DNA from: Natrinema sp. SYSU A 869
Lineage (GTDB): Archaea > Halobacteriota > Halobacteria > Halobacteriales > Natrialbaceae
Assembly (NCBI RefSeq): GCF_019879105.1
Contig: NZ_CP082249.1
Location: 558,001 to 622,000, forward strand
Length of the DNA: 64,000 bases
Reading direction: 5' to 3'
The notes beneath the pieces were generated by a model that was given only the letters and a program-made list of their open reading frames with translations, searched no databases and was not told where the DNA came from. Positions within the stretch are counted from its first letter, which is position 1. Every line of letters begins with the position of its first letter. A program made the translations under genes and the position numbers. Positions 53,401-62,874 of the stretch are shown in pieces.

Positions 53401-54744
53401 ATGGATCGATCGTCGGGCGATGGACGACTGACGGGTGAGATGGGTTCGGTGGACAACGCCGTCGATCTCGTCAGTCGGAGTCGCGAACTCGAAGGTGTTT
53501 CTTTCAGTGCGATTCTCGATGGCAGCGCCGAGTCACGCGTCCAGTGGGCCACGCCCGGCGGTCTCGAACTCGTCGGTCGAGGTGTCGCCGCTCGCTTCAC
53601 CGCCGGCGGCATCGACCGATTCGATCGCATTCGAACGCAGGCGAGTCGCGCCTTCGACGGCCTCGAACACGAGGGGCCCGACGCGGCCCGGCCGCGAGCC
53701 TTTGGCGGCGTCTCGTTTCACGACGGTCACGAACCGGACCCGCCCTGGACCGGCTTCGACGCGGCGTCCTTCGTCGTCCCGCAGGTGCTCGTCACTCGGA
53801 CCGACGACGGGACGTGGCTGACGGCCGTCGGCAATCGGAGTGACGAAGCCGACGACCTCCTCGAGCGATGGCACGACCGCCTGACGGCGCTACCGGCGAT
53901 GCGACCGAGCGGTTCGACGCCCGGCGTCGCCGCAACACGGCGGACGACCTCGCCAGCCCAGTGGACCAGCCAGGTCGAGATCGCGCTCGAGCGGATCGCC
54001 GACGGCCGATTGACGAAAGTCGTCCTCGCGCAGGCCCTCTCAGTCGAACTCGAGGGGCCGGTCGACGTGCCCGCGACCCTCGAGCGGCTGCGCCGCCAGT
54101 ATCCGAACTGTTACCGATTTCTGGTCGGTCACGAGATCGGTGGCATCTTCTTCGGCGCGCCGCCCGAGCGACTGGTCTCGAAACGCGGCCAGCGCGTCGA
54201 GACGGAAGCCCTCGCCGGGTCGGTGCCCCGCGGCGAGACGCCGGCAGAAGACGAGGAGTACGTCGAGCGGATGCGAGCGGACGAGAAGTTCCAGCGCGAA
54301 CACGGGCTCGTCGTGGACGCGATCCGGGAGCAACTCGCCCCGCTCACGCGCGATCTCACCGTGTGCGAACAGACGATCCGCCGATTGGCGACGATTCAGC
54401 ACCTCCAGACCCCGATCGAGGCGACGCTTTCGGGTGATAGCCACGTTCTCGAGATCGTCGAGGCGTTGCATCCGACGCCCGCGGTCGGCGGCGTCCCGCC
54501 CGACGTGGCCTGGGAGACGATCCGGGACACGGAGACGTTCGAACGGGGCTGGTACGCCGCGCCGGTGGGCTGGTTCGACGGCGATGGCGACGGCGAGTTC
54601 GCGGTCGCTATTCGCTCCGGCATCGCGGCCGACGGAACGGTGACGCTCTTCGCCGGGAACGGCATCGTCGCCGACAGCGATCCCGAGGAAGAGTGGGACG
54701 AAGTACAGCTGAAGTACCGACCGATCCTCGATGAACTACGGTAG
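53401..54744 (+). CDS. menF: Isochorismate synthase
   Basis: First enzyme of menaquinone synthesis (447 residues), chorismate to isochorismate. The chorismate-binding C-terminal domain includes KVVLAQALSVELEGPVDV, ALAGSVPRGETPAEDEEY, HPTPAVGGVPPDVAW and FAVAIRSGIAADGTVTLFAGNGIV. Immediately followed by menD, 11 bp apart, which settles the menF call over anthranilate or salicylate synthases. ATG at 53401 chosen; an in-frame GTG at 53392 is possible. Confidence 0.92.
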   Translation: MDRSSGDGRLTGEMGSVDNAVDLVSRSRELEGVSFSAILDGSAESRVQWATPGGLELVGRGVAARFTAGGIDRFDRIRTQASRAFDGLEHEGPDAARPRAFGGVSFHDGHEPDPPWTGFDAASFVVPQVLVTRTDDGTWLTAVGNRSDEADDLLERWHDRLTALPAMRPSGSTPGVAATRRTTSPAQWTSQVEIALERIADGRLTKVVLAQALSVELEGPVDVPATLERLRRQYPNCYRFLVGHEIGGIFFGAPPERLVSKRGQRVETEALAGSVPRGETPAEDEEYVERMRADEKFQREHGLVVDAIREQLAPLTRDLTVCEQTIRRLATIQHLQTPIEATLSGDSHVLEIVEALHPTPAVGGVPPDVAWETIRDTETFERGWYAAPVGWFDGDGDGEFAVAIRSGIAADGTVTLFAGNGIVADSDPEEEWDEVQLKYRPILDELR

Positions 54745-54754
54745 TCCCTGACCG

Positions 54755-56596
54755 ATGTCCGCACCGAACCGCGCGACCCTATGGGGTCGCGTTCTCGCCG
54801 ACGAACTCGCAACGGGCGGCCTCGAGGCCGTCTGTATCGCCCCCGGGAGCCGCTCGACGCCGTTAACGGTCGCGTTCGCCGAGCACCCCGAGATCGACGT
54901 CTACTCGCATTTAGACGAGCGCTCGGCGGCCTATTTCGCGCTCGGTCGCGCCCGCCGGACCGGCGAGCCGACGGCGCTGGTCTGTACCTCCGGCACGGCA
55001 GCGGCGAACTTTCACCCTGCCGTGATGGAGGCCGACCGGGCCCGCGTCCCGCTGCTCGTCCTCACGGCCGATCGGCCGCCCGAACTCCGGGATAGCGGCG
55101 CGAACCAGACCGTCGACCAGGTCAAACTCTACGGCGATGCGGTCCGGTGGGATGCCGAACTCCCGGAGCCGGAAGCCGACGAACGGAAAGTGCGGAGCCT
55201 CCGGACGACCGCCGCGCGGGCGCTCTCGGAAACGACCGGCGTCGAACCCGGTCCCGTTCACCTCAACTGTCCGTTCCGCAAGCCCCTCGAGCCGATCGAG
55301 GTGCCGGGCGACGTACCCGACTCGTTCGCCGAGACGACGGCCGGACGGGGGCGGGACGGCCCCTTCGTCGACACCACCGACGGAACGCGGGCGCTCGCCG
55401 ACAACGACCACCGACGGCTGCTGCGAGCGCTCGCGGCCGCCGACCGACCGTTGATCGTCGCGGGCCCTGCTGATCCAGCGACGCTCGCGACTCTCGAACC
55501 CGCGGCCGTCACCGAACTCGCGGACCGGCTCGGTGCACCGATCCTCGCGGACCCACTTTCGGGACTGCGCTTTGGCCCCCACGTCGGCGAGGAGAGCGAA
55601 AGCGACGACGGAAATGAGGGACCACGGACGATCTACGGCGGCTACGATACCTATGTTGCCGAATTACCAGCCCCGGACGTCGTGCTCCGGTTCGGGGCCT
55701 CTCCGACATCGAAACCGCTCCGCCACTGGCTGCGGGACGCCGACGCCCGGCAGTTCCTCGTCGATCCTGCAGGATCCTGGCGCGAGGCGACCTTTACTGC
55801 GACGGACCTGCTGGCGGCCGAGCCCGATGCCGTCGTCGACGGACTGCTCGAGGCGTTCGAAACCATCGAGAGCGAGACCGAGACCGAGGAAACTGGGACC
55901 GACAACGCATGGCGCACCCGGTTCGATGCGGCCGAACGCCGCCACTGGTCGATCCGCAACGAAGCATTGACCGCGGACACACTCGAGTCTGACCCCTTCG
56001 AGGGGGCGATCCTCGCGTCGGTGGTGTCGAACGCGCCGGATCCGGCGACGGTGTTCGTCTCTAACAGTATGCCGATTCGGGACGCCGACCGGTTCGCTCG
56101 GCCGCGAGCGGCCGACCTGACGGTGCTTGCGAATCGCGGCGCGAGCGGAATCGACGGGATTGCCAGCACGGCGCTCGGGGCCGGCAGCGCGACCGACGAA
56201 CCGCTGGTTCTCGTGACCGGCGACCTCGCCTTTTACCACGATTCGAACGGTCTGCTCGCGATCGATAGATGTGACGTCGACGCCACGATCGTCCTCCTAG
56301 ACAACGACGGCGGCGGTATCTTCCACGAACTCCCGATCGAAGAGTTCGATCCACCTTTTACGGACCAGTTCAAGACGCCCCACGGCGTCGCGTTCGACGC
56401 GCTCGCCGATGCACACGGCCTCGAGTTCGAGCGCGTCGCGCCCGCGGCGTTCGCGGACGCCTACCGACAGTCACTCGAGCGTACGGGAACGCAGGTGCTC
56501 TCCGTCGAATTCGATTCGGAAGCGAGTCACCGACGGCGCGAGGTCCTCGAGGAGCGTGTCGAGAAGGCAGTCAGAACAGGGATCGAATCCGACTAG
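54755..56596 (+). CDS. menD: SEPHCHC synthase
   Basis: Thiamine diphosphate enzyme of 613 residues that joins isochorismate and 2-oxoglutarate. The N-terminal motif LATGGLEAVCIAPGSRSTPL, SHLDERSAAYFALG (catalytic Glu) and the ThDP/metal motif GDLAFYHDSNGL through ATIVLLDNDGGGIFHELPI are visible. Follows menF in one unit. Length slightly above typical because of an acidic insertion in the middle (about residues 270-280). Confidence 0.94.
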   Translation: MSAPNRATLWGRVLADELATGGLEAVCIAPGSRSTPLTVAFAEHPEIDVYSHLDERSAAYFALGRARRTGEPTALVCTSGTAAANFHPAVMEADRARVPLLVLTADRPPELRDSGANQTVDQVKLYGDAVRWDAELPEPEADERKVRSLRTTAARALSETTGVEPGPVHLNCPFRKPLEPIEVPGDVPDSFAETTAGRGRDGPFVDTTDGTRALADNDHRRLLRALAAADRPLIVAGPADPATLATLEPAAVTELADRLGAPILADPLSGLRFGPHVGEESESDDGNEGPRTIYGGYDTYVAELPAPDVVLRFGASPTSKPLRHWLRDADARQFLVDPAGSWREATFTATDLLAAEPDAVVDGLLEAFETIESETETEETGTDNAWRTRFDAAERRHWSIRNEALTADTLESDPFEGAILASVVSNAPDPATVFVSNSMPIRDADRFARPRAADLTVLANRGASGIDGIASTALGAGSATDEPLVLVTGDLAFYHDSNGLLAIDRCDVDATIVLLDNDGGGIFHELPIEEFDPPFTDQFKTPHGVAFDALADAHGLEFERVAPAAFADAYRQSLERTGTQVLSVEFDSEASHRRREVLEERVEKAVRTGIESD

Positions 56597-56604
56597 GGCT
56601 AATT

Positions 56605-57618
56605 TCAGGGCCGCAAGACCCACCAGAGCGCGACCGCGTACCCGAACGGAACCCAGGCGAAGGCCAGCGCCAGCAGGCCGAACAGGGAGAGAAACTCGAC
56701 CGGTGCGAACCGAACGATGCCCACGGGAAAGAGCACGCTCCAGACGCCGAACGTCACGGCCGCGATCCGCGGCATCGTTAACAGGTAGCCGATCAGTGCG
56801 AGCGTACAGACGACGATGATCGCGTTGATCGGCAGCGAAAACATCGGCGTCAGGCTCGCGGCGACGAAGAGCGGATACAGGAGAGCAACGGTACCGAGCG
56901 AAATTACCGCGGTCTGATCGATCGTCGGCCCCTCCCACTCGAGGTCGACCTCATCGTCCCAGTCGTGGACGGAGTACCCGGCTCCCTCGGGGTCCCCAGT
57001 GTCAGTCGCGGTCCCCGACGCCGTTGCCGTTTCGGTGGTCGAACTCCCGGACTCGTCCGCGTCGAACGGACCGCCGTTCGCCGCTCGCTGTTTTGCTCGT
57101 TGTCGGCGACGTTTGGACCGTTGCCGTGCGTGACGGCTCCCCGTCTGAGCGGAGTCTCTGTTCCCGGTTCGTTCGCTCGTCCGTCGGCCGTTTGCGGTCG
57201 TCCGTCCGCCGGCCGTGTCGGACCCGGCTGTTCCCGTCTCGGTCGCCGTCCCCGAGCTGGTGGCCGTTTTCCCCTCGGCTCCCGTCTCGCGGCCGGTCGA
57301 CGCCTGTCGAGTACCCGTTCGGCTCGACGCCGCGGCCGACCGCGCGGACTCGTCGCTCGCAGCACTCGGGTCGTTGGTGGTCGTTCCGTCGCCGAGTCCG
57401 ACGTACGCCTCGTGGCTGAGTCGGTCGTACCGTGCGCGTTCCGTCCCGTCCGTGAGTACCGATTTCGCGGTCATCACCCGCTGGAACTTCTCGGTCGCGT
57501 CGGGGTCGTCGGAGTGGTCCGGATGCGTCTCGAGGACGCGCTCGCGATAGGCCGACTCGATTTCGTCCTGTGTCGCATCCGGATCGACCTCAAGGACATC
57601 GTAGTACGTCTCCCCCAT
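56605..57618 (-). CDS. J-domain membrane protein
   Basis: Protein of 337 residues. The N-terminal J domain (MGETYYDVLEVDPDATQDEIESAYRERV, HPD in LETHPDHSD) would stimulate Hsp70/DnaK. A long Thr/Arg/Gly/Ser-rich, low-complexity linker (about residues 75-200) leads to a C-terminal segment with about four membrane helices (VISLGTVALLYPLFVAASL; AIIVVCTLALIGYLL). No zinc fingers or client-binding domain, so it is not a canonical DnaJ. Convergent with menD. Confidence 0.82.
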   Translation of the reverse strand: MGETYYDVLEVDPDATQDEIESAYRERVLETHPDHSDDPDATEKFQRVMTAKSVLTDGTERARYDRLSHEAYVGLGDGTTTNDPSAASDESARSAAASSRTGTRQASTGRETGAEGKTATSSGTATETGTAGSDTAGGRTTANGRRTSERTGNRDSAQTGSRHARQRSKRRRQRAKQRAANGGPFDADESGSSTTETATASGTATDTGDPEGAGYSVHDWDDEVDLEWEGPTIDQTAVISLGTVALLYPLFVAASLTPMFSLPINAIIVVCTLALIGYLLTMPRIAAVTFGVWSVLFPVGIVRFAPVEFLSLFGLLALAFAWVPFGYAVALWWVLRP

Positions 57619-58060
57619 CGCCTACGGAGTTGAACGGCGGCTAAAAAAATCAATCGGACTAGATGATCGGCGCGCGAACTCGAGCGGAGACCCGAAGCTG
57701 TGTTCAATTTCGTCGAGACTCAGACTAATAAACTACATACCGATATACAAAATTGGGGTGAGAACGGAGCCGGATCTCTGCGTCTCTGTCGGCATATAGC
57801 AGCCGCTTGCCGACCTGAGACCGACGAATTCGGAGGAGTGTCGATTCGTACCGCTATCGCCTCGAGCACTCAGTTGGAACTTGGCTCGAGGTCGGCAGAT
57901 CGAACAGTTCGGCGACGCTGGCGACGGTCGAACTGTATGTCTATTTGAACGGGATCGATATACAACCGTCAGGATTGGTATGTTCCATACAATGGGGGTG
58001 GGAATTCAACTATATGAGTGTTATAAGGACCTATTGCGGACCCATCGGCAGTGACGGGTG
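57619..58060. promoter_or_regulatory. AT-richer intergenic region with inverted repeat
   Basis: No recognisable gene in 440 bases; an 82-codon frame at 57700 has no family features. GTATG and CATAC arms around TTC at 57978-57990 form a perfect short palindrome, and TTATAAGG near 58021 is a TATA-like element for the beta-helix gene at 58061. Confidence 0.4.
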
Positions 58061-59431
58061 ATGTCAAACGATACCAACGACACCAGTGGCCAGCGAGCCG
58101 GAATCGGACAGTCGACGCGACGAACGTTTCTGGGTGGACTCGGGGCGACCGCCGGCCTCGGCACGTTGACCGGATTCGCCGAGGCACGGGGAGGCGACGG
58201 CGGGGGGCTTTCGAATGCCGTCTACTACGTCGTCCGTTCCGACGGCCGTAGACCGAACGGTCACGGGTCGAACGGACACGGCCAGTGGTCGAATCGCGAC
58301 TCCGGACGTGGCCGCGATGAAGACGGCGAGGCTAGCTACCACGTCCTCGAGGGTGAGACTGGATCGGTCGCGTTCACGACCGATGGAACTGCAGAGGAGG
58401 CGTTCCAGTACGCGTTCGACGACCTTCCAACCGGCGGAACCGTCGTCGCGAGCGGCGACGACTTCCAGTTCGGCAGCCCGGCCACGCTCGGCGACGACAC
58501 CGCGCTGGTTGGCCAGCAGGGAACGCGGTTCGTCGTGTCCCGGACGGGAATGCGAGATGACCAGACAACCGACGAGCAGTCGGGACACGACCTGATCCGT
58601 GCCCGCGGCGACGACGTGGCGATCGCCAACATCGCGTTCGACGCGAACGGAACGCAACTCGACAACCACGCGATACAGGCCGACGAGTGTGACGGCCTGC
58701 TGGTGGCGAACAACCGCACCGTCGACGGCTTCCAGATGGCAATCTCGTTCTCGCGGTGTACGAACGTGCAGATCGTCGGCAACGAGGTTCTCGACCCCAA
58801 CTGGTACGGAATCACCAGTCGCAGCGCCCCGACCGGCAGCGACCGGGACCTGCGCCGCTCCGAAAACGTCGTCATCGCGCGGAACTACGTCGCCGGCGTG
58901 ACGTACAACAACATTGCCACCTACAACGTCAGCAACTTCTCGGTCTCCAACAACGTGGTCGTTGACGGCGGCCACAGTCTCATCGCCTGTTCGCCCGCTC
59001 AGCAGGGCGCGATCGTCGGGAACGTCTGTCGCGACCTCACGGAGTACGCCCCTGACCCCGGCGGTGAGGCAGGAATCGAAATCGAGTACAAGGAAACCCA
59101 CGTCCGCGAGGAGATCGCTGGCACGCCGCTGGCGCGCTCGTTCGATATCACCATCTCGGGCAATCAGGTCGACAACTGTCCGGTCGGCGTGCTCGCGCGG
59201 ACCGTTCCGTCCGACAGCGACGATCAGGCCGCCCGCGAGACGGAGCGCCCCTACAGCTTCACCGTAACGGGGAACACGATCAGTGACGCCGCGGATGCGG
59301 GCATCCGAATCCGGTCGGGCGAGGCTGGCGTCGTCGCGACGAACACAGTCCGGAACAGTCCCGCGCCCATCGAGGTCGACGAGAGTTATGCCGTCGATAT
59401 TCAGCAGGGACTGAACGCCACGCGGGAGTGA
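58061..59431 (+). CDS. Tat-exported right-handed parallel beta-helix protein
   Basis: Secreted protein of 456 residues. The Tat signal (STRRTFLGGLGATAGLGTL) has no lipobox, so the protein is probably released or attached otherwise. The mature part consists of repeated short coils with N-N-x-V and G-N-x-V/I turns (GNEVLDPNWYGI, RNYVAGVTYNNIATYNVSNFSVSNNVVVDGG, GNQVDNCPVGV, GNTISDAADAGIRI), the PbH1/NosD-like fold seen in pectate lyases and other carbohydrate enzymes or adhesins. An N-terminal low-complexity stretch rich in Gly, Asn, Arg and His follows the signal. No catalytic motif was identified. Confidence 0.78.
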   Translation: MSNDTNDTSGQRAGIGQSTRRTFLGGLGATAGLGTLTGFAEARGGDGGGLSNAVYYVVRSDGRRPNGHGSNGHGQWSNRDSGRGRDEDGEASYHVLEGETGSVAFTTDGTAEEAFQYAFDDLPTGGTVVASGDDFQFGSPATLGDDTALVGQQGTRFVVSRTGMRDDQTTDEQSGHDLIRARGDDVAIANIAFDANGTQLDNHAIQADECDGLLVANNRTVDGFQMAISFSRCTNVQIVGNEVLDPNWYGITSRSAPTGSDRDLRRSENVVIARNYVAGVTYNNIATYNVSNFSVSNNVVVDGGHSLIACSPAQQGAIVGNVCRDLTEYAPDPGGEAGIEIEYKETHVREEIAGTPLARSFDITISGNQVDNCPVGVLARTVPSDSDDQAARETERPYSFTVTGNTISDAADAGIRIRSGEAGVVATNTVRNSPAPIEVDESYAVDIQQGLNATRE

Positions 59432-59524
59432 GCGCTGATATTCCGTAAGGCTCTCAGAGGCGTTTCTCGGGAACAGAATCGACGTTCGCCGGGTGGCGTC
59501 GTGATGAGCGTTCGCCGGGGCAGT

Positions 59525-60387
59525 TCACGTGGTCCGCCCGGCGAACCGACCGCCGTCCCAGCCGCGGAATCGGGATCGGAGCGCCAACTCGAGCGCCCCG
59601 AGGAGCAACAAGCCAACGGAAAGGAACAGAAACAGCAGTTCCGGGTGCGTGTGATACTCCGGCGACGGGTGCGGCGGAAACACCGTGGAAGCGACGATAC
59701 CCTGTGCCCAGTAGGCGTACAGGGCGAGCGGTGCAATGAGTCCTCGGGACAGCAGTGCGCTGAGAGCGATCGCCGTGGCGATCGTTCCCGGGACAAAGAC
59801 GGCGAGCACGGTCGATACATCGGTCTGATAGTATGCCGTGGGGTCCAGCAGCCCGACACCGAGACCGACAAGAACGCTGACGCCGAGAACGATCGTCGAA
59901 AACTGCGACCGGGACAGTGGAACCTCTGGACAATGCCGCAGACGCTCATCCCGAGGCCGTACCCGCGTCGAAGCGCGAACTCGGCGACGGCGGCGACCAG
60001 TAACAGGGGGAGCCATGCATACCACGACTTCGCGTAGTTCGTCGCGTAGAATGGTCCTTCGATCAGGTTTTCGGCCACCTGTTCGGGCACCGGCGCGGTC
60101 AGGACGATGTACGCGACGCCGCCGAGAAGGGCCGCGAACCCGCCGGTCGGTGCGAGCAGTCTGGTGACGGCCGTGACGAACAGCGGAAGGAAGCCGAGCG
60201 CGAACACGCCCAGCCAGACGTGGGGCGCGTCGGCAACCGAGCCGATGACCGCCGGGTTGAGGGTCGTCTCCCGCCCCGACTCGAACAGCGGGGAGTCCAC
60301 GCGCTCGAGCAACTCGAGGGTCACCGCGACATTCGCGAGACCGCCGAGGATCCCAGCGACGATCGAACCGACGAGGGTTCGGTTCAT
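59525..60387 (-). pseudogene. Haloarchaeal polytopic membrane protein, frameshifted
   Basis: The N-terminal frame gives helices TLVGSIVAGILGGLANVAVT, WLGVFALGFLPLFVTAVTRL, ALLGGVAYIVLTAPVPEQ and WYAWLPLLLVAAVAEFALR, then turns into nonsense after about 59930; the other frame supplies FSTIVLGVSVLVGLGVGLL, TVLAVFVPGTIATAIALSALL and ELLFLFLSVGLLLLGALELAL. One missing base near 59923-59935 separates them; repaired, the protein has 287 residues. ATG at 60387 chosen; one at 60489 would add a Cys/His-rich 34-residue extension. Function unknown. Confidence 0.65.
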
Positions 60388-60666
60388 ACTGACCCGTGCT
60401 CCATTCGGATCGGTTGACTGGACTGTTCGATCGCTCCGTTCGCTATCACAGGCACAGCTGTGACCGTGGGAGGACTGCGAGCCATTCATTCTGAACTCGA
60501 TATGTTAGGGTAAAAATCCTCATCGGTCGTCACGATCCGCGCGTTCCGATCGGATCACCGAAACCCACCACGACTCGCGGTCCCGCCGTGGCAGCAAGAG
60601 ACTCGCCTCGAGTCGGCCGAGCGCGACGCGAACCTATTTCATGTCCGGCACACCAACGTCGAACCA

Positions 60667-61557
60667 ATGGTTTCGGAACTCTTTGATCCCGAGCAATGGG
60701 GCCCCACGGAGCTAAACGACGAGTTTGAGGACATTACCTACCACCGAGCGGTCGACTCAGGCACGGTCCGGATCGCGTTCGACCGGCCCGACGTACGCAA
60801 CGCCTTCCGACCCGGCACTGTCGACGAACTCTACGATGCACTCGACCACGCCAAGCGCCAGACCGACGTGGGCTGTATCCTGCTGACCGGGAACGGTCCC
60901 TCCTCGAAGGACGACGGCTGGGCGTTCTGTTCCGGCGGGGATCAGACAATTCGGGGTGAAGACGGCTACCAGTACGAGGGCGACGAAGAGCGGGCATCGG
61001 AGCAGGGCCGGCTCCACATTCTCGAGGTCCAGCGCCTCATTCGCCACATTCCGAAGGTGGTCGTCGCCGTGGTGCCGGGCTGGGCTGTCGGCGGGGGCCA
61101 CTCGCTGCACGTCGTCTGCGATCTCACGCTCGCGAGTGAGGAGCACGCGAAGTTCCTCCAGACCGACCCGGACGTGGCGAGCTACGACGCCGGCTTCGGC
61201 TCGGCCTACCTCGCGAAACAGATCGGCCAGAAGAAAGCCCGCGAGGTGTTCTTCCTCGGGAAGACCTACGACGCCGAGGAGGCCGCGGAGATGGGCATGG
61301 TTAACGAAGCGGTCCCCCACGAGGAGTTAGAGGAGACCGCCCTCGAGTGGGGCGACCGAATCAACTCGAAGAGCCCGACGGCGATGCGGATGCTCAAGTA
61401 CGCGTTCAACATGACCGACGACGGGATGGTCGGCCAGCAGGTCTTCGCCGGCGAGGCGACGCGACTGGGCTACATGACCGACGAGGCGAAGGAGGGGCGG
61501 GACGCGTTCGTCGAAGGTCGCGAGCCGGACTTCGACGATTTCCCGTGGCACTACTGA
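60667..61557 (+). CDS. menB: 1,4-dihydroxy-2-naphthoyl-CoA synthase
   Basis: Crotonase-fold enzyme of menaquinone synthesis (296 residues) that closes the naphthoquinone ring of OSB-CoA. MenB-specific features are WAFCSGGDQTIRGEDGYQY, VVAVVPGWAVGGGHSLHVVCDLTLAS and DAGFGSAYLAKQIGQKKAREVFFLG, with the C-terminal GREPDFDDFPWHY. Same direction as menA and menC further right. Confidence 0.93.
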   Translation: MVSELFDPEQWGPTELNDEFEDITYHRAVDSGTVRIAFDRPDVRNAFRPGTVDELYDALDHAKRQTDVGCILLTGNGPSSKDDGWAFCSGGDQTIRGEDGYQYEGDEERASEQGRLHILEVQRLIRHIPKVVVAVVPGWAVGGGHSLHVVCDLTLASEEHAKFLQTDPDVASYDAGFGSAYLAKQIGQKKAREVFFLGKTYDAEEAAEMGMVNEAVPHEELEETALEWGDRINSKSPTAMRMLKYAFNMTDDGMVGQQVFAGEATRLGYMTDEAKEGRDAFVEGREPDFDDFPWHY

Positions 61558-61599
61558 TGCGACCGAGCGGTCGCGGCGTTACTCGAGGCCACAGCTGAT

Positions 61600-62808
61600 A
61601 TGAACCGACGAACGATCCTCCGGCGGACGACCGCGCTCCCGGCGGCACTGGCCGTCGCGGGCTGTGCGGCACCGGGCACTGAATCCGGCGAGAGCGACGG
61701 CAGCGCCGATGACGGCGGGAACGGGACCGACTCTCCGGACGTCTCGGGGACCGCACCGATCCCGCGGATCGAGGACCCACCCGAGGCGGTCTATCTCCCC
61801 GGCCACCGGAAGTCGATGCGGGTACTTGAGCAGGTCACGGCCGGCGATTACACGCTCGTGCCGATGCTCTCGTATCCGCATCCGTTCTGGACCGTCACCG
61901 GGACCGACCGTCACCTCGTCGAACCGGCGGCCGGTCACGGCGTCCATCTCATGCTCATCTGCTGGGATCGGGAGACGGGCGTCGTCCTCCCCGGGGACGC
62001 CGAGCCGAGAGTGACGATCACTCAGCGGGGAGAGCAGGTCACGTCCCGACAGCTCTGGCCCATGCTCTCTCAGGAGATGGGCGTCCACTTCGGTGACAAC
62101 GTCTCCCTGCCAGCGGATGACACCTACACCGCCAGCGTCAACCTCCCGCCGCTCCCGACGCGTCGAACCGGCTCCCTCGCGGGACGGTTCACCGACGGCG
62201 GATCCGCGACGTTCGAGTTCACGTACGACCGGGCGTTCCGCGAGGAGGTCGTCGAGGGGATAGATCTGCTCGAGCGAGAGCGCTGGGGAGAACGGGGGGC
62301 GCTCGAGCCGATGGCACACGGCGACGATGGGAGTATGGACGCCGAGCTACCGTACTCCGCGCTACCGCCGGCCGCCGACGTCCCCGGCACGCGGCTAGTC
62401 GAGTCGAACGCGGAGGCCGACACGAATGTCGACGACGGCCGTCCCAGCAGCGGCGACGCGGCGGTCATCGTCACGCTGCTCGAGTCCGACTCTCGCCTGG
62501 CCGACGGTGAGGATCGATACCTGCTCGTCTCGCCGCGAACGCCGTACAACCGCGTGCCGCTGGTGAACATGTCACTACGCGCTACCGTCCGACGGGACGG
62601 TTCGATCGTTGGCAACGGGGAACTCGAATTGACGCAAACGCTCGATGCCGAGGTCGGCCTACACTACGGACGATCGGTAACGGACATCCGGCCGGGCGAT
62701 TCGGTCACGCTCGAGGTCGAATCACCGCCACAAGCGGCCCGCCATCAGGGGTACGAGACGGCCTTTTTCGACATGCCACCGCTCGAGTTGGTGGTCCCCG
62801 CAGCGTGA
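61600..62808 (+). CDS. Tat-exported lipoprotein, P19/DUF7350-like
   Basis: Protein of 402 residues with Tat motif RRTILRRTTALPAALAVAGC and lipobox Cys. The mature part after an acidic linker has two Ig-like halves; the first contains TLVPMLSYPHPFWTVTG and GHGVHLMLICWDRETGVVLPG, reminiscent of P19/Tp34 iron-binding periplasmic proteins, including Met/His residues that could bind a metal. I recall related haloarchaeal proteins annotated as iron transporter or DUF7350. The position inside the men cluster, between menB and menA, may be fortuitous. Confidence 0.68.
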   Translation: MNRRTILRRTTALPAALAVAGCAAPGTESGESDGSADDGGNGTDSPDVSGTAPIPRIEDPPEAVYLPGHRKSMRVLEQVTAGDYTLVPMLSYPHPFWTVTGTDRHLVEPAAGHGVHLMLICWDRETGVVLPGDAEPRVTITQRGEQVTSRQLWPMLSQEMGVHFGDNVSLPADDTYTASVNLPPLPTRRTGSLAGRFTDGGSATFEFTYDRAFREEVVEGIDLLERERWGERGALEPMAHGDDGSMDAELPYSALPPAADVPGTRLVESNAEADTNVDDGRPSSGDAAVIVTLLESDSRLADGEDRYLLVSPRTPYNRVPLVNMSLRATVRRDGSIVGNGELELTQTLDAEVGLHYGRSVTDIRPGDSVTLEVESPPQAARHQGYETAFFDMPPLELVVPAA

Positions 62809-62874
62809 GCACTCGGTCGGGGCGGCGACTCGCAATGCCAACGTTGACACTCTCTCGAGTGGGACACTCGAGCA

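Noticed and set aside
57700-57948. 82-codon frame upstream of the beta-helix gene
   Set aside because: No codon preference typical of this genome, no domain features; treated as intergenic.
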